Source: JAZKDW01 sp040387375 (GTDB taxonomy: Bacteria > Pseudomonadota > Gammaproteobacteria > Burkholderiales > Burkholderiaceae_D). Taken from it: a stretch of 16,331 nucleotides of DNA. The stretch's first letter is position 1, and the number at the start of each line of letters is the position of its first letter. Both the position numbers and the translations under genes were made by a program. Location: NCBI GenBank assembly GCA_040387375.1, contig JAZKDW010000071.1, positions 1 to 16,331 on the forward strand, read 5' to 3'. Under the pieces are notes generated by a model. The model worked only from the letters and a program-made list of their open reading frames with translations, had not been told where the DNA came from and searched no databases. Positions 15,469 to 16,331 of the stretch are shown in pieces.

Positions 15469-16263
15469 ATGCCAGTCAAACCCGCCGCCTACATAGCTCG
15501 TCTGGAATTGCCTGACGCCGTGCCCACCGCCGCCCGTCCGGTGACATTGCTGGCGCGCGACCTCGACACCTCGGAACTCATCGCGCCCCATAGCCATCGC
15601 TGGGGCCAGGTAACCTATGCGCGCGAAGGCCTGGTGCGGGTCACGGTGAGCGACAGTACCTGGATCGTGCCGCCGCTGCGGGCGATCTGGATACCGCCAA
15701 ACGTGGTGCATGAATTGGCGACACTGGAAAAAGCGCAACTGCGCGGACTGTTTGTATATGAAGGCGCCCGTCCGTTCCAGGGCAGCGACTGTGTCGTGCT
15801 GGATGTCTCGCCCTTGCTGCGCGAACTGATCGTTGCGCTGACAGAGGACAAACGCTCCGCAACACGCGAGGTGGTACTGGCGGCGCTGATCCTCGATGAA
15901 CTGGCGCATTCGGCGACGCTGCCGATGCGTGTCGCCCTGCCGGCGGACAAACGTTTGAGAGCGTTATGCGCACGCCTGCTCGCCGACCCGGCCGCACCGC
16001 TGACGCTGGATCAATGGGCAAAACAGATCGGCATGTCGGAGCGGACGCTGGCCCGGCGCTTTGAGCAGGATCTGGGAATGACCTTCGGACAGTGGCGGCA
16101 GCAGATGCGGCTGGCGCATGCGGCGCCGCTGATTGCGCGCGGATTGCCCTTGTCGCAGGTGGCGGCGGAACTGGGATACGCCAGCCAGTCCGCATTTTCG
16201 GCGATGTTCAAGAAGACCTTTGGGCAGTCGCCGTCCACTTTTTACATGCGAAAAGCGGAATGA
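15469..16263 (+). CDS. AraC-family transcriptional regulator with N-terminal cupin
   Basis: 264 residues. The N-terminal half is a cupin-like sensor with the HSH-type motif APHSHRWGQ (39-47) and WIPPNVVHE (74-82), whose His residues may bind metal or ligand. The C-terminal AraC DNA-binding domain has two helix-turn-helix units. The first is near 180-200 (LDQWAKQIGMSERTLARRF) and the second near 228-252 (LSQVAAELGYASQSAFSAMF), ending in the family signature FKKTFGQSPSTF (247-258). Layout and size recall NimR of E. coli, which also controls a divergent MFS gene, though the exporter here looks like another MFS sub-family. It likely activates the neighbouring exporter in response to an unknown compound. 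GAG at 15460-15462 is a weak ribosome site. Confidence 0.9.
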   Translation: MPVKPAAYIARLELPDAVPTAARPVTLLARDLDTSELIAPHSHRWGQVTYAREGLVRVTVSDSTWIVPPLRAIWIPPNVVHELATLEKAQLRGLFVYEGARPFQGSDCVVLDVSPLLRELIVALTEDKRSATREVVLAALILDELAHSATLPMRVALPADKRLRALCARLLADPAAPLTLDQWAKQIGMSERTLARRFEQDLGMTFGQWRQQMRLAHAAPLIARGLPLSQVAAELGYASQSAFSAMFKKTFGQSPSTFYMRKAE

Positions 16264-16292
16264 GGATGCGTCGTGATGCGATCTCAGTCTGG

Positions 16293-16312
16293 ATTCCCGC
16301 GTTCGCGGGAAT
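16293..16312. repeat. dRS3-like palindromic repeat
   Basis: ATTCCC-N8-GGGAAT, 20 bp, with a self-complementary inside, so that 16293-16301 pairs with 16304-16312. It sits 29 bp after the regulator stop, within a GGATTCCCGC...GGGAATGACGG context that is common as an intergenic repeat in betaproteobacteria. The core fits the dRS3 consensus described in Neisseria. No T-run follows, so it is not a classical terminator. The last 19 bases of the window hold nothing recognisable. Confidence 0.7.
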
Positions 16313-16331
16313 GACGGTGGTAAGAGTGGAG

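Overview
The window is about 16.3 kb of compact bacterial chromosome from a betaproteobacterium. It is probably a member of the Burkholderiales, and Oxalobacteraceae relatives such as Herminiimonas, Collimonas or Herbaspirillum are the best guess. That placement rests on protein character and on remembered gene order (kinase-phosphatase-rph-rdgB-hemW facing yicC-gmk-rpoZ-spoT-greB), not on a database search. Nearly all of it is core genome. I see no tRNA, rRNA, CRISPR array, insertion sequence or prophage gene.

Layout. (1) 1-321 has no gene. It holds an elaborate set of inverted repeats able to form a three-way junction, plus a hairpin followed by seven T on the + strand. (2) 322-4923, all on the - strand, is one tight probable operon read from right to left: a cytosolic Ser/Thr protein kinase, a PP2C phosphatase, rph (RNase PH), rdgB (XTP/dITP pyrophosphatase) and hemW (heme chaperone, radical SAM type). 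(3) A 178-bp divergent control region separates this from a + strand group at 5102-9243: yicC (with a TTG start), gmk, rpoZ and the bifunctional (p)ppGpp enzyme spoT. (4) 9261-10776, - strand, carries greB and rlmJ, which converge on spoT. (5) 10855-12365, - strand, carries modA and modB, the binding protein and permease of a molybdate-type ABC transporter; no modC ATPase gene is in the window. (6) 12504-13799, - strand, is aceA (isocitrate lyase). It has a strong terminator behind it and a long, very AT-rich upstream region. (7) 14130-15365 is an MFS exporter on the - strand, divergent from an AraC-family regulator at 15469-16263 on the + strand. The window ends in a dRS3-like palindrome.

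How the genes fit together. The spoT group joins GMP kinase (the guanine nucleotide supply), the omega subunit of RNA polymerase and the (p)ppGpp synthetase/hydrolase, with GreB next door. The region is therefore centred on nucleotide metabolism and transcription control. The kinase/phosphatase pair sits at the head of an RNA-processing, nucleotide-sanitation and heme operon, and its targets are unknown. aceA opens the glyoxylate shunt for growth on acetate or fatty acids. The AraC/MFS pair looks like a self-contained, inducible efflux unit. I did not find a convincing new multi-gene system. The best leads are the structured element at the left end, the orphan modAB pair, the non-RD kinase with its phosphatase, and the aceA upstream region.
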